Shown piece by piece: positions 43,912 to 53,049 of a DNA stretch of 64,000 bases; the stretch's first letter is position 1; every line of letters begins with the position of its first letter. The position numbers were made by a program, and so were the translations under genes. Source of the DNA: Zetaproteobacteria bacterium. GTDB taxonomy: Bacteria > Pseudomonadota > Zetaproteobacteria > Mariprofundales > Mariprofundaceae. The notes beneath the pieces were generated by a model. The model made no database searches and was not told where the DNA came from. It worked only from the letters and a program-made list of their open reading frames with translations. Where the stretch lies: NCBI GenBank assembly GCA_003696795.1, contig RFFT01000029.1, positions 1-64,000 on the forward strand, written 5' to 3'.

Positions 43912-44631
43912 CTAGCCTCCCAACGAGCGCGTTTCTTTCTCGATTTGTTGCTGCAATCGTTTCAGCACAGCCCCCCGCTTCTCAGCAGCGACGTCGTCTG
44001 GCGAAAGGTAGGGAAGAAAGCGAATGGTCACCGTTCCGGGATATTTCAAATAGCCCTTCTTCGGCCAGCATCGCCCCGCATTGTGCGCAAAGGGTAGAAT
44101 TCCCACACGCGCATGCTGCGCCAGCACAACCCCGCCGGGCTGATATTGCCCGCTCTCTCCCACCGCGGTGCGCGTTCCCTCGGGAAAGATCACCACCCAG
44201 CGTCCCTTGCGCAAAAATGCGCGCCCTTGCTCAAGCACCTGACGCATCGCCTCGCGCGGGCTGCCGCGTCGAATCGCGATCACGCCAATGCACCAGAGCG
44301 CCCAGCCAAACAATGGAATATACAGCAATTCCCGCTTCAGCACCCAGGCATACATCGGCACCAGCAACGGCATCATCACGGTCTCCAACGCCGATTGATG
44401 TTTGCCCATCACCACGCAGGGTTCCGTCGGCAGATGCTCCAGCCCTTCCACGCGAATATGAATACGGCAACAGACGCGCAACAGCCCGCGCACGCAAGCG
44501 GACCAGAGGCGCGCCCAACGCCAAACGACGCGCAAACCCAAGGGGCGGGTCAGCATAATCAGCAATGAGAACAAAGGGGTGATCGCAAAAAAGGCGAGAT
44601 TGAACAAAGTCGAACGAAGCAGCAGCATCAT
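43912..44631 (-). CDS. plsC: 1-acyl-sn-glycerol-3-phosphate acyltransferase
   Basis: Second acyltransferase of phospholipid synthesis, converting lysophosphatidate to phosphatidate. The 239-aa membrane protein has N-terminal hydrophobic helices, the catalytic GKHQSALET (HxxxxD-type block, here HQSALE), and IFPEGTR and GGVVLAQHA motifs. The ATG at 44631 (or 44628) overlaps the gmhB stop. plsY at 50077 supplies the previous step. Confidence 0.92.
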   Translation of the reverse strand: MMLLLRSTLFNLAFFAITPLFSLLIMLTRPLGLRVVWRWARLWSACVRGLLRVCCRIHIRVEGLEHLPTEPCVVMGKHQSALETVMMPLLVPMYAWVLKRELLYIPLFGWALWCIGVIAIRRGSPREAMRQVLEQGRAFLRKGRWVVIFPEGTRTAVGESGQYQPGGVVLAQHARVGILPFAHNAGRCWPKKGYLKYPGTVTIRFLPYLSPDDVAAEKRGAVLKRLQQQIEKETRSLGG

Positions 44632-45185
44632 TCCTCCAGCAACGCATCCACGGCGGCGGCCAGATCGTGATAGGCGCGAATATCGGGTTGCAACCGTTGC
44701 GCCTCGCGTAAAATGTGCGCCGCGTCGCCATAGCCAGTGCGCACCAGCATGGCCGGCACGCCCGCGGCACGGGCCGCGCCCACATCGCGCACAGAATCCC
44801 CGATCATGCATGCGCGATGCGCCGCACCTTGCAAGCCCACCGCCTGTAGACAAGCCAGCACGAGACCGGGACGCGGCTTACGGCAATCGCAGCCATGATC
44901 CGGCCCATGCGGGCAATAGGCGACATGGTCGATGCTCCCGCCAGCCGCCGCAACAGCCGCCATCATCTTCGCATGGATTGCCGCAAAACGCTGCTCATCG
45001 ATCATCCCTCGACCCAGCGCGGACTGATTGCTGGCGATGGCCACCTTGACCCCTACCGCCTTAAGCCGCGCAATCGCCGCTAGACTTCCGGGAATCGGGC
45101 GCCAATCATCCTCGTGCAAGATATAATCGGGCGAATCGAAATTGATCACGCCATCACGGTCAAGAATTACCAGCTCGGGTCTCAT
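44628..45185 (-). CDS. gmhB: D-glycero-beta-D-manno-heptose 1,7-bisphosphate 7-phosphatase
   Basis: HAD phosphatase of the ADP-heptose pathway for LPS. The 185-aa protein has the HAD motif VILDRDGVIN, SNQSALGRG, the zinc-binding CPHGPDHGCDCRKP and MIGDSVRDVGAARAAG. It overlaps plsC by 4 bases. Confidence 0.95.
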   Translation of the reverse strand: MRPELVILDRDGVINFDSPDYILHEDDWRPIPGSLAAIARLKAVGVKVAIASNQSALGRGMIDEQRFAAIHAKMMAAVAAAGGSIDHVAYCPHGPDHGCDCRKPRPGLVLACLQAVGLQGAAHRACMIGDSVRDVGAARAAGVPAMLVRTGYGDAAHILREAQRLQPDIRAYHDLAAAVDALLEE

Positions 45186-45225
45186 CGCCGCAACCTTATG
45201 CGCCCACCCCCCAAATGCAATCGGC

Positions 45226-45693
45226 CTACAACGCGCACCGCATCAGCAAGGCGTCCTCCCGCAGCTTACCGGCGCGCGGCTGATAATAGCCGGGCCGCCG
45301 TGCCAGCAGCTCGAAACCGCGCCGCAAATACAAAGCCCGCGCCGCCTCATTCGAGGCGCGCACCTCCAGACAGATGGCGCGTTGATGCCGTTTGTCACGC
45401 TTGAGGCATTGCAGCAGAACGCTGGCCATCCCACGCCGACGCCAGGCGCGCCGGACCGCCAGTTGCATGATATGCGTCTCATCCACCACATCCTGGCTCA
45501 GCAGATACGCCACAATCCGCCCCTGGAAGCGGCAAACCCGCAGCTCATAACCGGCGCGCAGCGACTGGCCCAACTGCGCCCGGGACCAATGCTCCGGCAG
45601 CGCCTCGCGCGCGATTTCATCCACTTCGGACAACGCCTCCTCACCGGCGCGTCCGACCCAGACATCCAAATCAGGCGGGTTCGCCGGCCTCAA
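45226..45693 (-). CDS. rimI: Ribosomal protein S18-alanine N-acetyltransferase RimI
   Basis: GNAT acetyltransferase of the N-terminal alanine of S18. The 155-aa protein has LAVRRAWRRRGMASVLLQCL acetyl-CoA loop, LEVRASNEAARALYLRRGFE and the C-terminal YYQPRAGKLREDALLM motif. I chose a TTG start at 45693 with a strong GGAGGG 6 bases upstream, overlapping topA by 23 bases. ATGs at 45744 and 45732 are alternatives deeper in topA. Confidence 0.9.
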   Translation of the reverse strand: MRPANPPDLDVWVGRAGEEALSEVDEIAREALPEHWSRAQLGQSLRAGYELRVCRFQGRIVAYLLSQDVVDETHIMQLAVRRAWRRRGMASVLLQCLKRDKRHQRAICLEVRASNEAARALYLRRGFELLARRPGYYQPRAGKLREDALLMRCAL

Positions 45694-47935
45694 CGCGCTC
45701 CCTCCAGTCACACCCTTCCGCGACACAGACATGTTCGGTCCCATGCCGCTTGGTTGTCTTCTCGGTCACGAAGGGGGCGCCGCATTGGGGGCAAGGGCGG
45801 GCAACCGGCTTGTTCCACAGCGCATTGTCGCACTTGGGATAGGTTGAGCAGGAATAAAACACCTTGCCCCGCCTGGACTTCTTCTCCAGGAACGTTCCCT
45901 TACCGCACGCCGGGCAAGGAATGCCGGTATCCTTCGGCTTCTCCAGCGGTTGAATATTCTTGCACTTCGGATAGGCCGAACAGCCCAGAAACTTGCCGTA
46001 GCGCCCATGCTTGATGACCATCGGCGCGCCGCATTTCTCGCATGTCTGATCCGTGGTTTCCGGCTCCTGCGCCTCCTCGCCGGCAAGCGGCCGGGTCACC
46101 TTGCATGCCGGATAACCGGTGCAGGCCAAAAACTTGCCGTAGCGCCCCAACTTGATCACCATCGGCTTGCCACATTCCGGGCATGTCTCCTCGGTTTGCT
46201 CGGCCGGACGCTCGGCGCGCATCGCCTCGTCCACATCCGCCTTGAACGGCGCCCAAAAGTCGCGCAGCAATGGCTTCCACTGTTGCTCGCCACGCGCCAC
46301 CGCATCCAAGCCATCCTCGATCTGGGCGGTAAACCCGGTGTTGATGATGTTCTGAAAGTGCTCGGTCAGAAACCGGTTCACCCACTCGCCGACGTCGGTG
46401 GGCACAAAACGCTTCTTTTCCATCGTCACATACTTGCGCTCGCGCAACACGTTCAAAATCGACGCATAGGTCGAAGGCCGTCCAATGCCGTGCCGCTCCA
46501 ACTCCTTGACCAGGGAAGCCTCGGTGAAGCGCGGTTTCGGCTCGGTGAAATGCTGACTCGCTTCGGCACGCTGCACCTCGACCGCATCCCCAACCCGCAA
46601 AGGCGGCAACATCCGCTCCTGCTCCGTGGCCTGCTCCGGTTCATCGCTTCCCTCGGTATACAGAATACGATAACCCGCAAACGCCAAGGAGGAACCGGTT
46701 GCGCGCAGGATCATATCCTCACCCTGCATGTCCACACGCATCTGGTCGAGCAACGCGGGGGCCATCTGGGAAGCCAGGGCCCGTTTCCAGATCAGTTCAT
46801 ACAGGCGCCAGGCATCCCGCTCCAGCATCGGGCGCAAACGATCCGGTGTACGTGCGATGGCGGTGGGACGAATGGCTTCATGCGCCTCTTGCGCGCTCTT
46901 GCTCTTGGTCTTGAACCGCCGCGCCCGCGCGGGCAGGAAGGCGGCTTCGAAATGCGCCGCGATATATTCGCGCATTTCGCTCAACGCATCCTCTGACAGG
47001 GATACGGAATCCGTTCGCATATAGGTGATCAAACCGACGCGATCGCCATCCAGGTCGATACCCTCATAAAGCTGCTGGGCCAACTGCATCGTCTTGCGCG
47101 CGGTAAACCCCAGCTTCCGCGCCGCCTCCATTTGCAATGTCGAGGTAATGAACGGTGGCGCGGGTTGCTGCCGCACCTGCTTCTTCTGAATGTCGGATAC
47201 CTGGAACGGCGTGTCCGCCACCTTCCGCGCCAGCGTTTTGGCGCTGACCCCGTCGCTGAGCGCAAACTTGCCCAGCGTCTTGCCATTCAGCGCCGAAAGC
47301 CTGGCCGCAAAGCGGGACGAACGGCCCGCCGGAACGCACTCGGCGTCAATGGTCCAGTACTCGCGCGGCTTGAATTCGCGAATATGCTGTTCCCGCTCGC
47401 AGATCAGGCGCAACGCAACCGACTGGACCCGCCCTGCCGACAGACCCGTGCGGATCTTTCGCCACAGCAGGGGCGAAAGCGTGAAGCCCACGAGGTAGTC
47501 CAATGCACTTCTTGCCTGCTGCGCATCGACGAGCCGCATGTTGATGTCCGTGGGATGCGCAATCGCTTCGCGGATGGCGCGCGGCGTGATTTCATTGAAC
47601 GTGATGCGCTGCACCCGCTTGCCCTCCAGCGCGCCCCGCTCGCGCAGCACCTCCACCACATGCCAGGCTATCGCTTCCCCCTCGCGATCGAGATCGCTGG
47701 CCAGAATCAGGGTATCCGCCTTTTTCAACGCCTTCTCGATCGCATCGATCCGCTTCTTTTTGTCTTCGAGCAAGGTGTACTGCAGCGCGAAATCGCGCTC
47801 GGGATCCACCGAGCCGTCGCGTTTGGGAAACGCGCGGACGTGGCCGTACGAAGCCAGCACCCGATAACCCTTTCCCAGATATTTTTCAATGGTTTTCGCC
47901 TTGGCTGGCGACTCCACGACAACGACTGCACTCAT
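45671..47935 (-). CDS. topA: DNA topoisomerase I
   Basis: Type IA topoisomerase that relaxes negative supercoils. The 754-aa protein has a Toprim domain (VVVESPAKAKTIEKYLG, SDLDREGEAIAWH), catalytic Tyr in LITYMRTDSVSLS and four C-terminal zinc-ribbon motifs beginning CPECGKPMV, CEKCGAPMV, CPACGKGTF and CPQCGAPFV. Its start overlaps dprA by 4 bases. Confidence 0.97.
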   Translation of the reverse strand: MSAVVVVESPAKAKTIEKYLGKGYRVLASYGHVRAFPKRDGSVDPERDFALQYTLLEDKKKRIDAIEKALKKADTLILASDLDREGEAIAWHVVEVLRERGALEGKRVQRITFNEITPRAIREAIAHPTDINMRLVDAQQARSALDYLVGFTLSPLLWRKIRTGLSAGRVQSVALRLICEREQHIREFKPREYWTIDAECVPAGRSSRFAARLSALNGKTLGKFALSDGVSAKTLARKVADTPFQVSDIQKKQVRQQPAPPFITSTLQMEAARKLGFTARKTMQLAQQLYEGIDLDGDRVGLITYMRTDSVSLSEDALSEMREYIAAHFEAAFLPARARRFKTKSKSAQEAHEAIRPTAIARTPDRLRPMLERDAWRLYELIWKRALASQMAPALLDQMRVDMQGEDMILRATGSSLAFAGYRILYTEGSDEPEQATEQERMLPPLRVGDAVEVQRAEASQHFTEPKPRFTEASLVKELERHGIGRPSTYASILNVLRERKYVTMEKKRFVPTDVGEWVNRFLTEHFQNIINTGFTAQIEDGLDAVARGEQQWKPLLRDFWAPFKADVDEAMRAERPAEQTEETCPECGKPMVIKLGRYGKFLACTGYPACKVTRPLAGEEAQEPETTDQTCEKCGAPMVIKHGRYGKFLGCSAYPKCKNIQPLEKPKDTGIPCPACGKGTFLEKKSRRGKVFYSCSTYPKCDNALWNKPVARPCPQCGAPFVTEKTTKRHGTEHVCVAEGCDWRERVEAGEPA

Positions 47936-49041
47936 TGATCCCGCAACTCCAAATTGAGCAGATAACGACCGCCGGGAAGGCGCTCCACGACCCCCCGCAG
48001 CTCAAGGGCGAGCAAGATGGGGGAAAGCTGCGGGATGGTCAACCCGCAAGTTTCCGCCAGTTGATCCAACGAACATGGGCCATGGCGCAATGCATCGACA
48101 ATGCGTTGCTGCTCACCGTCGAGCGAAACGGTCGCCGCTTCAGTCGCGGGTGCTTCGTCCTGCCAGCCCAGCGCCTGCAGGCATTGCTCAGCCGTCTCGA
48201 CCAGCAACGCGCCCTGACGAATCAGCGCATGACATCCCGCATGCCGATCGCTCAACACCGAACCGGGCACGGCCATAACCTCGCGCCCATAGTTCACGGC
48301 ATGCCGCGCGGTAATCAGCGCCCCCGAGCGCATGCCGGCTTCGATCACCAGCGTGCCGCGCGCAAGACCGGCGATGATACGGTTGCGCCGAGGAAAGTAT
48401 TCCCGCCGCGCCGCGGTATGGGGGAGAAATTCGCTCACCACGCATCCCGTGTCGGCAATGCGTTTGATCCATGCGCCATACCCACCCTCCGCCAACAGGC
48501 CATGCCCGAGCACGGCGACACTCGGCGCCTGTGCCTTGTACGCGCCTTCATGGGCCGCCTGATCGATACCCCATGCCAAACCGCTGACCACAACCACGCC
48601 ATGGCGGGCAAAGTAGCCCCCCCAACGCTCGGCCAGCAGCCGCCCTTCCCGGCTGGCCTTGCGCGCACCGACCACCGCGAGCATGCGCGCATGCGCAAGG
48701 CAGCGCACGCAACCCTGCGCAAACAACACCAACGGCGCATCGACAAGCCCTTGCAATGCGGGAGGATAAGCCGGATGGTCGGGATGCAGCAGCATGATGC
48801 CGTGCGCGCGACAAGCGGCGATCTCCTCGCGTACAGCCCGCGCATTCTGCTTACGCAATGCATGCAACAGCGCCGGACCAACCCCGCGCACGCCGGACCA
48901 AAATCCAGGATCATCCAGATGTCGCCAAATCGCGGCCACCCCACCCGCCGCTTGCGCCAACCGACGCCCGAGCACCGGACCAACCCCCGGCGTCATGGCC
49001 AGCCGCAGCCAGCCATGAGCGAGCTCGCTAGGCTCCCCCAT
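47932..49041 (-). CDS. dprA: DNA-processing protein DprA
   Basis: Loads RecA on incoming single-stranded DNA during transformation. The 369-aa protein has the Rossmann-like VVGARKASREGRLLAERWG, VVSGLAWGIDQAAHEGA, PRRNRIIAGLARGTLVIEA and GREVMAVPGSVL motifs, plus a C-terminal winged helix. ATG 49041 overlaps the LysM gene; ATG 49050 is an alternative. With type IV pili it suggests natural competence (inference). Confidence 0.95.
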   Translation of the reverse strand: MGEPSELAHGWLRLAMTPGVGPVLGRRLAQAAGGVAAIWRHLDDPGFWSGVRGVGPALLHALRKQNARAVREEIAACRAHGIMLLHPDHPAYPPALQGLVDAPLVLFAQGCVRCLAHARMLAVVGARKASREGRLLAERWGGYFARHGVVVVSGLAWGIDQAAHEGAYKAQAPSVAVLGHGLLAEGGYGAWIKRIADTGCVVSEFLPHTAARREYFPRRNRIIAGLARGTLVIEAGMRSGALITARHAVNYGREVMAVPGSVLSDRHAGCHALIRQGALLVETAEQCLQALGWQDEAPATEAATVSLDGEQQRIVDALRHGPCSLDQLAETCGLTIPQLSPILLALELRGVVERLPGGRYLLNLELRDQ

Positions 49042-50080
49042 CCCGGGCATCCACCCGTTCGGGACGACCGAGCACTTGATCGCCCACACGAATCGCCTTG
49101 CGTGAACGGGTCACCAAGGCCATTGCGCCCGCCCGTTGCACGGCCAACACCAACACCTCACCGATCTGTTCATCAGGCAAACGAACAGCACCGCCATCCA
49201 CCGGGTCACGCCGCATCCCGCCGGCCCGCATAATGCGCAGACGGGTACCCGGCCGCAAACCGTCGCGCGCCGAGAGCGAAAGACCCACCACCTGATTCTG
49301 CCCCGCCTCAGCGGCATCATCGCGAATGAACAAGACCACACCGCGATACGCTCGATCCGGCGCGCGCGCAACGATGCTCGGCGGCAATGCGCGCGCCGGC
49401 TTCAAACGATCGCCCCGGGCGATCTCGCGAAATGCCTTGCGCACCACCGCGCGATGCACCCCCACGCCACCCTGATCCCGCAGTTCAATCTGCCCGCGAT
49501 GAACCACCAAGACGCCAAGCACCTTGCCATTGCGCGGATCGATCACCTTGTCGGTGGCGCGGAACACATCGAAACGGCGCTGTCCGGGTCGCGCCTGCCG
49601 CAAGCGCACATAAACCTGGTCATGCGCGCCGTAATTCAGACGGCCATCGACGCCGTCGAGCACGTATCCCGCCCCATCCAACGCATCCAGCGCGATGAAA
49701 TCGAAGCGCTCCAGCGCCTTCAATGCCAAACGCGCATCCACCACCGGCTCCAGCCGCTGCACCGGTCGCGCCACCATAAGCGGCTTGGCGCGTACGACGC
49801 GCAAGCCTCCCCGCGCGCCCATGGCGGCATCGAACACGATGGTATTGCCGGGATAGATCAAATCAGGATTGGTAATGTAGGGATTGCGTTCCCAAATGCG
49901 CAGCCATGCCTCGGGCCGCTTGAAGAAATGCGCCGCAATATCCCACAGCGTATCCCCCGGCTGCACGATATAGGGGCCGGGCGTCGGTTCCTTGAGCGCC
50001 TGCTCGGCATGTCGCTCTGCGGCCTGGCACATCACCGGGGCGACGAGCAACAATAGGGTCAACAGCAACCATCTACTCAT
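49028..50080 (-). CDS. LysM peptidoglycan-binding domain protein
   Basis: Secreted protein of 350 aa with a signal peptide (cleavage near CQA/AE) and a LysM domain (about 36-85) with YIVQPGDTLWDIAAHFF and NPYITNPDLIYPGNTI. The C-terminal 250 residues, with VARGDRL-like turns (IARGDRLKPA), resemble the YgaU/LysM proteins found next to dprA in gammaproteobacteria. Likely periplasmic. Confidence 0.92.
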   Translation of the reverse strand: MSRWLLLTLLLLVAPVMCQAAERHAEQALKEPTPGPYIVQPGDTLWDIAAHFFKRPEAWLRIWERNPYITNPDLIYPGNTIVFDAAMGARGGLRVVRAKPLMVARPVQRLEPVVDARLALKALERFDFIALDALDGAGYVLDGVDGRLNYGAHDQVYVRLRQARPGQRRFDVFRATDKVIDPRNGKVLGVLVVHRGQIELRDQGGVGVHRAVVRKAFREIARGDRLKPARALPPSIVARAPDRAYRGVVLFIRDDAAEAGQNQVVGLSLSARDGLRPGTRLRIMRAGGMRRDPVDGGAVRLPDEQIGEVLVLAVQRAGAMALVTRSRKAIRVGDQVLGRPERVDARDGGA

Positions 50081-50694
50081 GCCTTTCCCTCCGCCGCGGC
50101 ACGCTCGCCCACGCGCGGCTCGGTGCCGGCACGCAAACGGCGAATATTGGCGTGATGCCGCTGGGTCATCAGCACCGCGAACACCAAACACGCCAGCACC
50201 TCCAGCCGGCTCAGTCCCAACCCCCATGCCGCCAGCGGCAGGCTCCAGCCGGCAATGATCGAAGCAAGCGAAACGTAGCGGGCAAGCTTCAGCACCAGCA
50301 ACCAGAACACGAACGCAATCACCGCCAACCACGGCTGCCAGGGCAGCAGCACGCCAAACATCGTAGCCACCCCTTTGCCGCCTCGAAAACGCAAATACAC
50401 CGGAAAAATATGCCCAATGAAGGCAGCCAGGGCCACGACCGGCACAAACCAGGCATGCGTTGAATGTAGCGACAACGCCAAAGCCACCGCCACACTTCCC
50501 TTGCCGATGTCGGCCAACAACGTCAACAGCCCCACCCGTTTGCCGCCAGCGCGCATGGCATTGGTTGCGCCAATGTTGCCGCTACCCACCTTGCGCGGAT
50601 CGCGCTTGGCAAGCCAGCGGGAAAAAATAAGGCCGAACGGGATCGCGCCCAGCAGGTAGGCGAGCACCACCAGGGCCAACTCAATGGAGGTCAA
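50077..50694 (-). CDS. plsY: Glycerol-3-phosphate acyltransferase PlsY
   Basis: Membrane acyltransferase using acyl-phosphate to make lysophosphatidate. The 205-aa protein has five or so helices, GSGNIGATNAMRAGGKRVG, HIFPVYLRFRGGKGVAT and QRHHANIRRLRAG motifs. I chose a TTG start at 50694 in frame with LTSIELALVVLAYLLGA and with GGAAGGG upstream; it overlaps the preceding gene's stop (TTGA). An ATG at 50748 would extend 18 residues into that gene. Confidence 0.93.
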   Translation of the reverse strand: MTSIELALVVLAYLLGAIPFGLIFSRWLAKRDPRKVGSGNIGATNAMRAGGKRVGLLTLLADIGKGSVAVALALSLHSTHAWFVPVVALAAFIGHIFPVYLRFRGGKGVATMFGVLLPWQPWLAVIAFVFWLLVLKLARYVSLASIIAGWSLPLAAWGLGLSRLEVLACLVFAVLMTQRHHANIRRLRAGTEPRVGERAAAEGKA

Positions 50695-51644
50695 AGGCCA
50701 CCCTTCCGATAATACCGCCGTGCTGCATCGAGCCGACGCTGAATCCACTCCCGTTGACTGCCATGGATGTAGGTGGGCAACACCTGCTCAAGTGGCGCTG
50801 GCTTGCCAAACAAGGCCGGGAATGGCTCGCCAGAAGCGACATTGTCGTGACGCAACAACGCAAGCTGATCCAGCGTCAACGGCGGCACCGGCAACCACTG
50901 GACCAAGCGCGCCAGCAGGCGCGCGGCCAAGGACGGCAGCGGTAACAATAGTCGCCTGCGCCCCAATTCGCGATGCAACAGCTCCAGCAACGCACGCATG
51001 GTGTACGGCTTGGGGCCGGCCAAGACAAAGCACTGGCCAAACGTGCGTTTATCCTCGATGGCCCGCACAAACGCGCGCGCAACATCCTCCACCCACACCG
51101 GCTGCAACCGCATCTCGGGGGCAATCACCGGCATGACCGGGAACCACGCCCCGATCGCCTTGAATCGATTGAAAAATGAATCGTGCTCGCCGTAAATCAC
51201 GGAAGGGCGGAACACCGTCCAGGCAAGATTTGCCGCGCGCACACGCGCTTCCGCCTCGCTCTTGCTGCGCGCATAGGCGCTCTCCGGCACCGCTCCTGCA
51301 CCTAGCGCGCTCATATGCACATAGCGGGGCACCCCCTGCTGCGCACACGCATCCAGCACGTGCTCTGTGCCATGCACATGCACGGCATCGAAGGTGAAAC
51401 GCCCCTTTTCGTAGAGCACACCCACAAGATTGATCACCGCATCTGCGCCTCTCAGCGCCGCATCAAGACCCTTGCCCGACGCAATATCGGCCCTGACCAG
51501 CCGCACTCCCTCAACCGTGAGATGGCGCGCCTTCTCCGGATGGCGGCAGGCCACCGTGACGCGATAGCCTGCGCGCGTCGCGCGGCGGACGATAGCTCGC
51601 CCGACGAAACCGCTCCCGCCAATCACGCATAGCCGTTTTTCCAC
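50691..51644 (-). CDS. NDUFA9-like NAD(P)-binding oxidoreductase
   Basis: Atypical short-chain reductase related to complex I subunit NDUFA9. The 317-aa protein has LCVIGGSGFVGRAIVRRATR (Gly-rich nucleotide loop), GADAVINLVGVLYE and SAYARSKSEAEARVRAANL with a YxxxK-like SAYARSK. A function in respiration or quinone metabolism is often assumed but not shown. Confidence 0.88.
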   Translation of the reverse strand: MEKRLCVIGGSGFVGRAIVRRATRAGYRVTVACRHPEKARHLTVEGVRLVRADIASGKGLDAALRGADAVINLVGVLYEKGRFTFDAVHVHGTEHVLDACAQQGVPRYVHMSALGAGAVPESAYARSKSEAEARVRAANLAWTVFRPSVIYGEHDSFFNRFKAIGAWFPVMPVIAPEMRLQPVWVEDVARAFVRAIEDKRTFGQCFVLAGPKPYTMRALLELLHRELGRRRLLLPLPSLAARLLARLVQWLPVPPLTLDQLALLRHDNVASGEPFPALFGKPAPLEQVLPTYIHGSQREWIQRRLDAARRYYRKGGL

Positions 51645-52005
51645 AGAGCCTCCTCACCGATGGTTGCTTGAAGTATGGGCGCCGCCGTTCCCAGGTCAAT
51701 GACGCGCAGAAGCGTTGGTGGCATCCATCAACTGCGGTAAAGCAAGAAAGACCATCGTGGGTCTCGATTCCGTAGGTATGAGTCAGGAAGAACCCAATCC
51801 GAAGGAAGAGACACCGTCGCCGAAACCATGACTGGTATCAAGGCCCGGATGCGCTTCCACAACGTCCAGCCCAGGCAGCAGGGGCTTGACAGCCCAACAC
51901 CGGATTCCGTCTACCAAGCTAGACCAAACACATGCCCCTAGTGACATGGCTCCAAATGAGAGGCCACACATACGCCACATCTCCAGAGAACAGTGACCAT
52001 TTCAA
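51645..52005. other. 360-base region with no firm gene
   Basis: Between the NDUFA9-like gene and the HD-GYP regulator. GC content looks lower than in the flanks, and no strong hairpin or palindrome was seen. The only candidate is a 62-aa minus-strand reading frame (see separate entry). Confidence 0.7.
51783..51971 (-). CDS. Possible small lipoprotein (62 aa)
   Basis: Weakly supported. The frame from ATG 51971 encodes MCGLSFGAMSLGACVWSSL with a lipobox-like SLGAC and ends Gly/Ser-rich. GGAG lies 9 bases upstream. There is no homology claim, and codon use does not clearly support expression. Confidence 0.25.
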   Translation of the reverse strand: MCGLSFGAMSLGACVWSSLVDGIRCWAVKPLLPGLDVVEAHPGLDTSHGFGDGVSSFGLGSS

Positions 52006-53049
52006 TCAATCACCCGGCACATCCTGAAACCGCTGCCGAATGGCCAGCACTTCATCGAGGCTCTGCAGGAATGCATCCACACACGCCGGATCGAAATGCG
52101 CCCCTGCATGCGTGCGTAACCAATCCTGCGCCTTATCCACCGGCCAGGCCTGCTTGTAAGGCCTGGCACTGGTCAGCGCATCGAAGACATCAGCCACGGC
52201 GACAATACGCCCGACCAACGGGATGGCATCGCCCTTCAACCCTCTCGGATAGCCAGCACCATCTACGCGCTCATGATGCGTCCAGGCAATCTCCGCTCCC
52301 ATGCGCAACAGAGGCGATGCGCTGTCGCGCAGGATCTGGTAACCGTACACGGCATGCTGCTTCATGATCTCGAATTCTTTCCGATCCAGCTTGCCCGGTT
52401 TCAGCAGGATCCGATCCGGAACCCCCACCTTGCCGATATCGTGCATCGGCGCCGCTTCCTGCAACAAATCCTGCTGTTCCTGAGATAAGCCGAGGTTGCG
52501 CGCGATGACCTGCGCATAATGGGCCATACGCAATAGATGCGCGCCCGTCTCCGGATCACGAAACTCCGCTGCCCGGGAGAGCATCACCACGGCCTCCAAC
52601 TCCCGCTTCCGCAGCTCCCGAGTAGCCTTGCGCACTTCGGACGCCAACCACTCCGCGCGATTAGCCAGTTGTTTCTGGGACTTGCGCAGGGTCAACATGT
52701 TCCTCATACGGGCCAGAAACTCCGTCTTGTCGATAGGCTTGTTCAGGAAGTCATTCGCCCCAACCTGCAATGCCTCATAGCGCACATCCCTGCTGTCATC
52801 CGCCGTAATCATGATGATCGGAATATCCCGTCCATGTGGCAGGGCGCGAAAACGCTGAATAAAGTCTATGCCGTCCAATTCTGGCATCATGTAATCGACC
52901 AAGACCATATCTGGCATGGTCTCGGCACATGTCGCCAGGGCCTCCAGCGGATGCTCATAGCAAATTGGCTCGCAATCCTGCAGCTTACGCACCATATGCC
53001 GGAGCAAGGCCAGATTGGTCGGGTTATCATCCACCAGCAGAATGTTCAT
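52006..53049 (-). CDS. Response regulator with HD-GYP c-di-GMP phosphodiesterase domain
   Basis: RpfG-type output protein. The 347-aa protein has a receiver domain (about 1-125) with phospho-acceptor Asp in MVLVDYMMPELDG and Lys in FLNKPIDK, a coiled linker, then HD-GYP (about 155-340) with AAPMHDIGKVGVPD, HHERVDGAGYPRGLKG (GYP) and VADVFDALTSARPY. Expected to hydrolyse c-di-GMP. It overlaps the kinase fragment by 4 bases. Confidence 0.95.
   Translation of the reverse strand: MNILLVDDNPTNLALLRHMVRKLQDCEPICYEHPLEALATCAETMPDMVLVDYMMPELDGIDFIQRFRALPHGRDIPIIMITADDSRDVRYEALQVGANDFLNKPIDKTEFLARMRNMLTLRKSQKQLANRAEWLASEVRKATRELRKRELEAVVMLSRAAEFRDPETGAHLLRMAHYAQVIARNLGLSQEQQDLLQEAAPMHDIGKVGVPDRILLKPGKLDRKEFEIMKQHAVYGYQILRDSASPLLRMGAEIAWTHHERVDGAGYPRGLKGDAIPLVGRIVAVADVFDALTSARPYKQAWPVDKAQDWLRTHAGAHFDPACVDAFLQSLDEVLAIRQRFQDVPGD

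Noticed and set aside
43912-44853. Long plsC reading frame (313 codons)
   Set aside because: The first 74 codons overlap gmhB and lack family features; PlsC begins at 44631.
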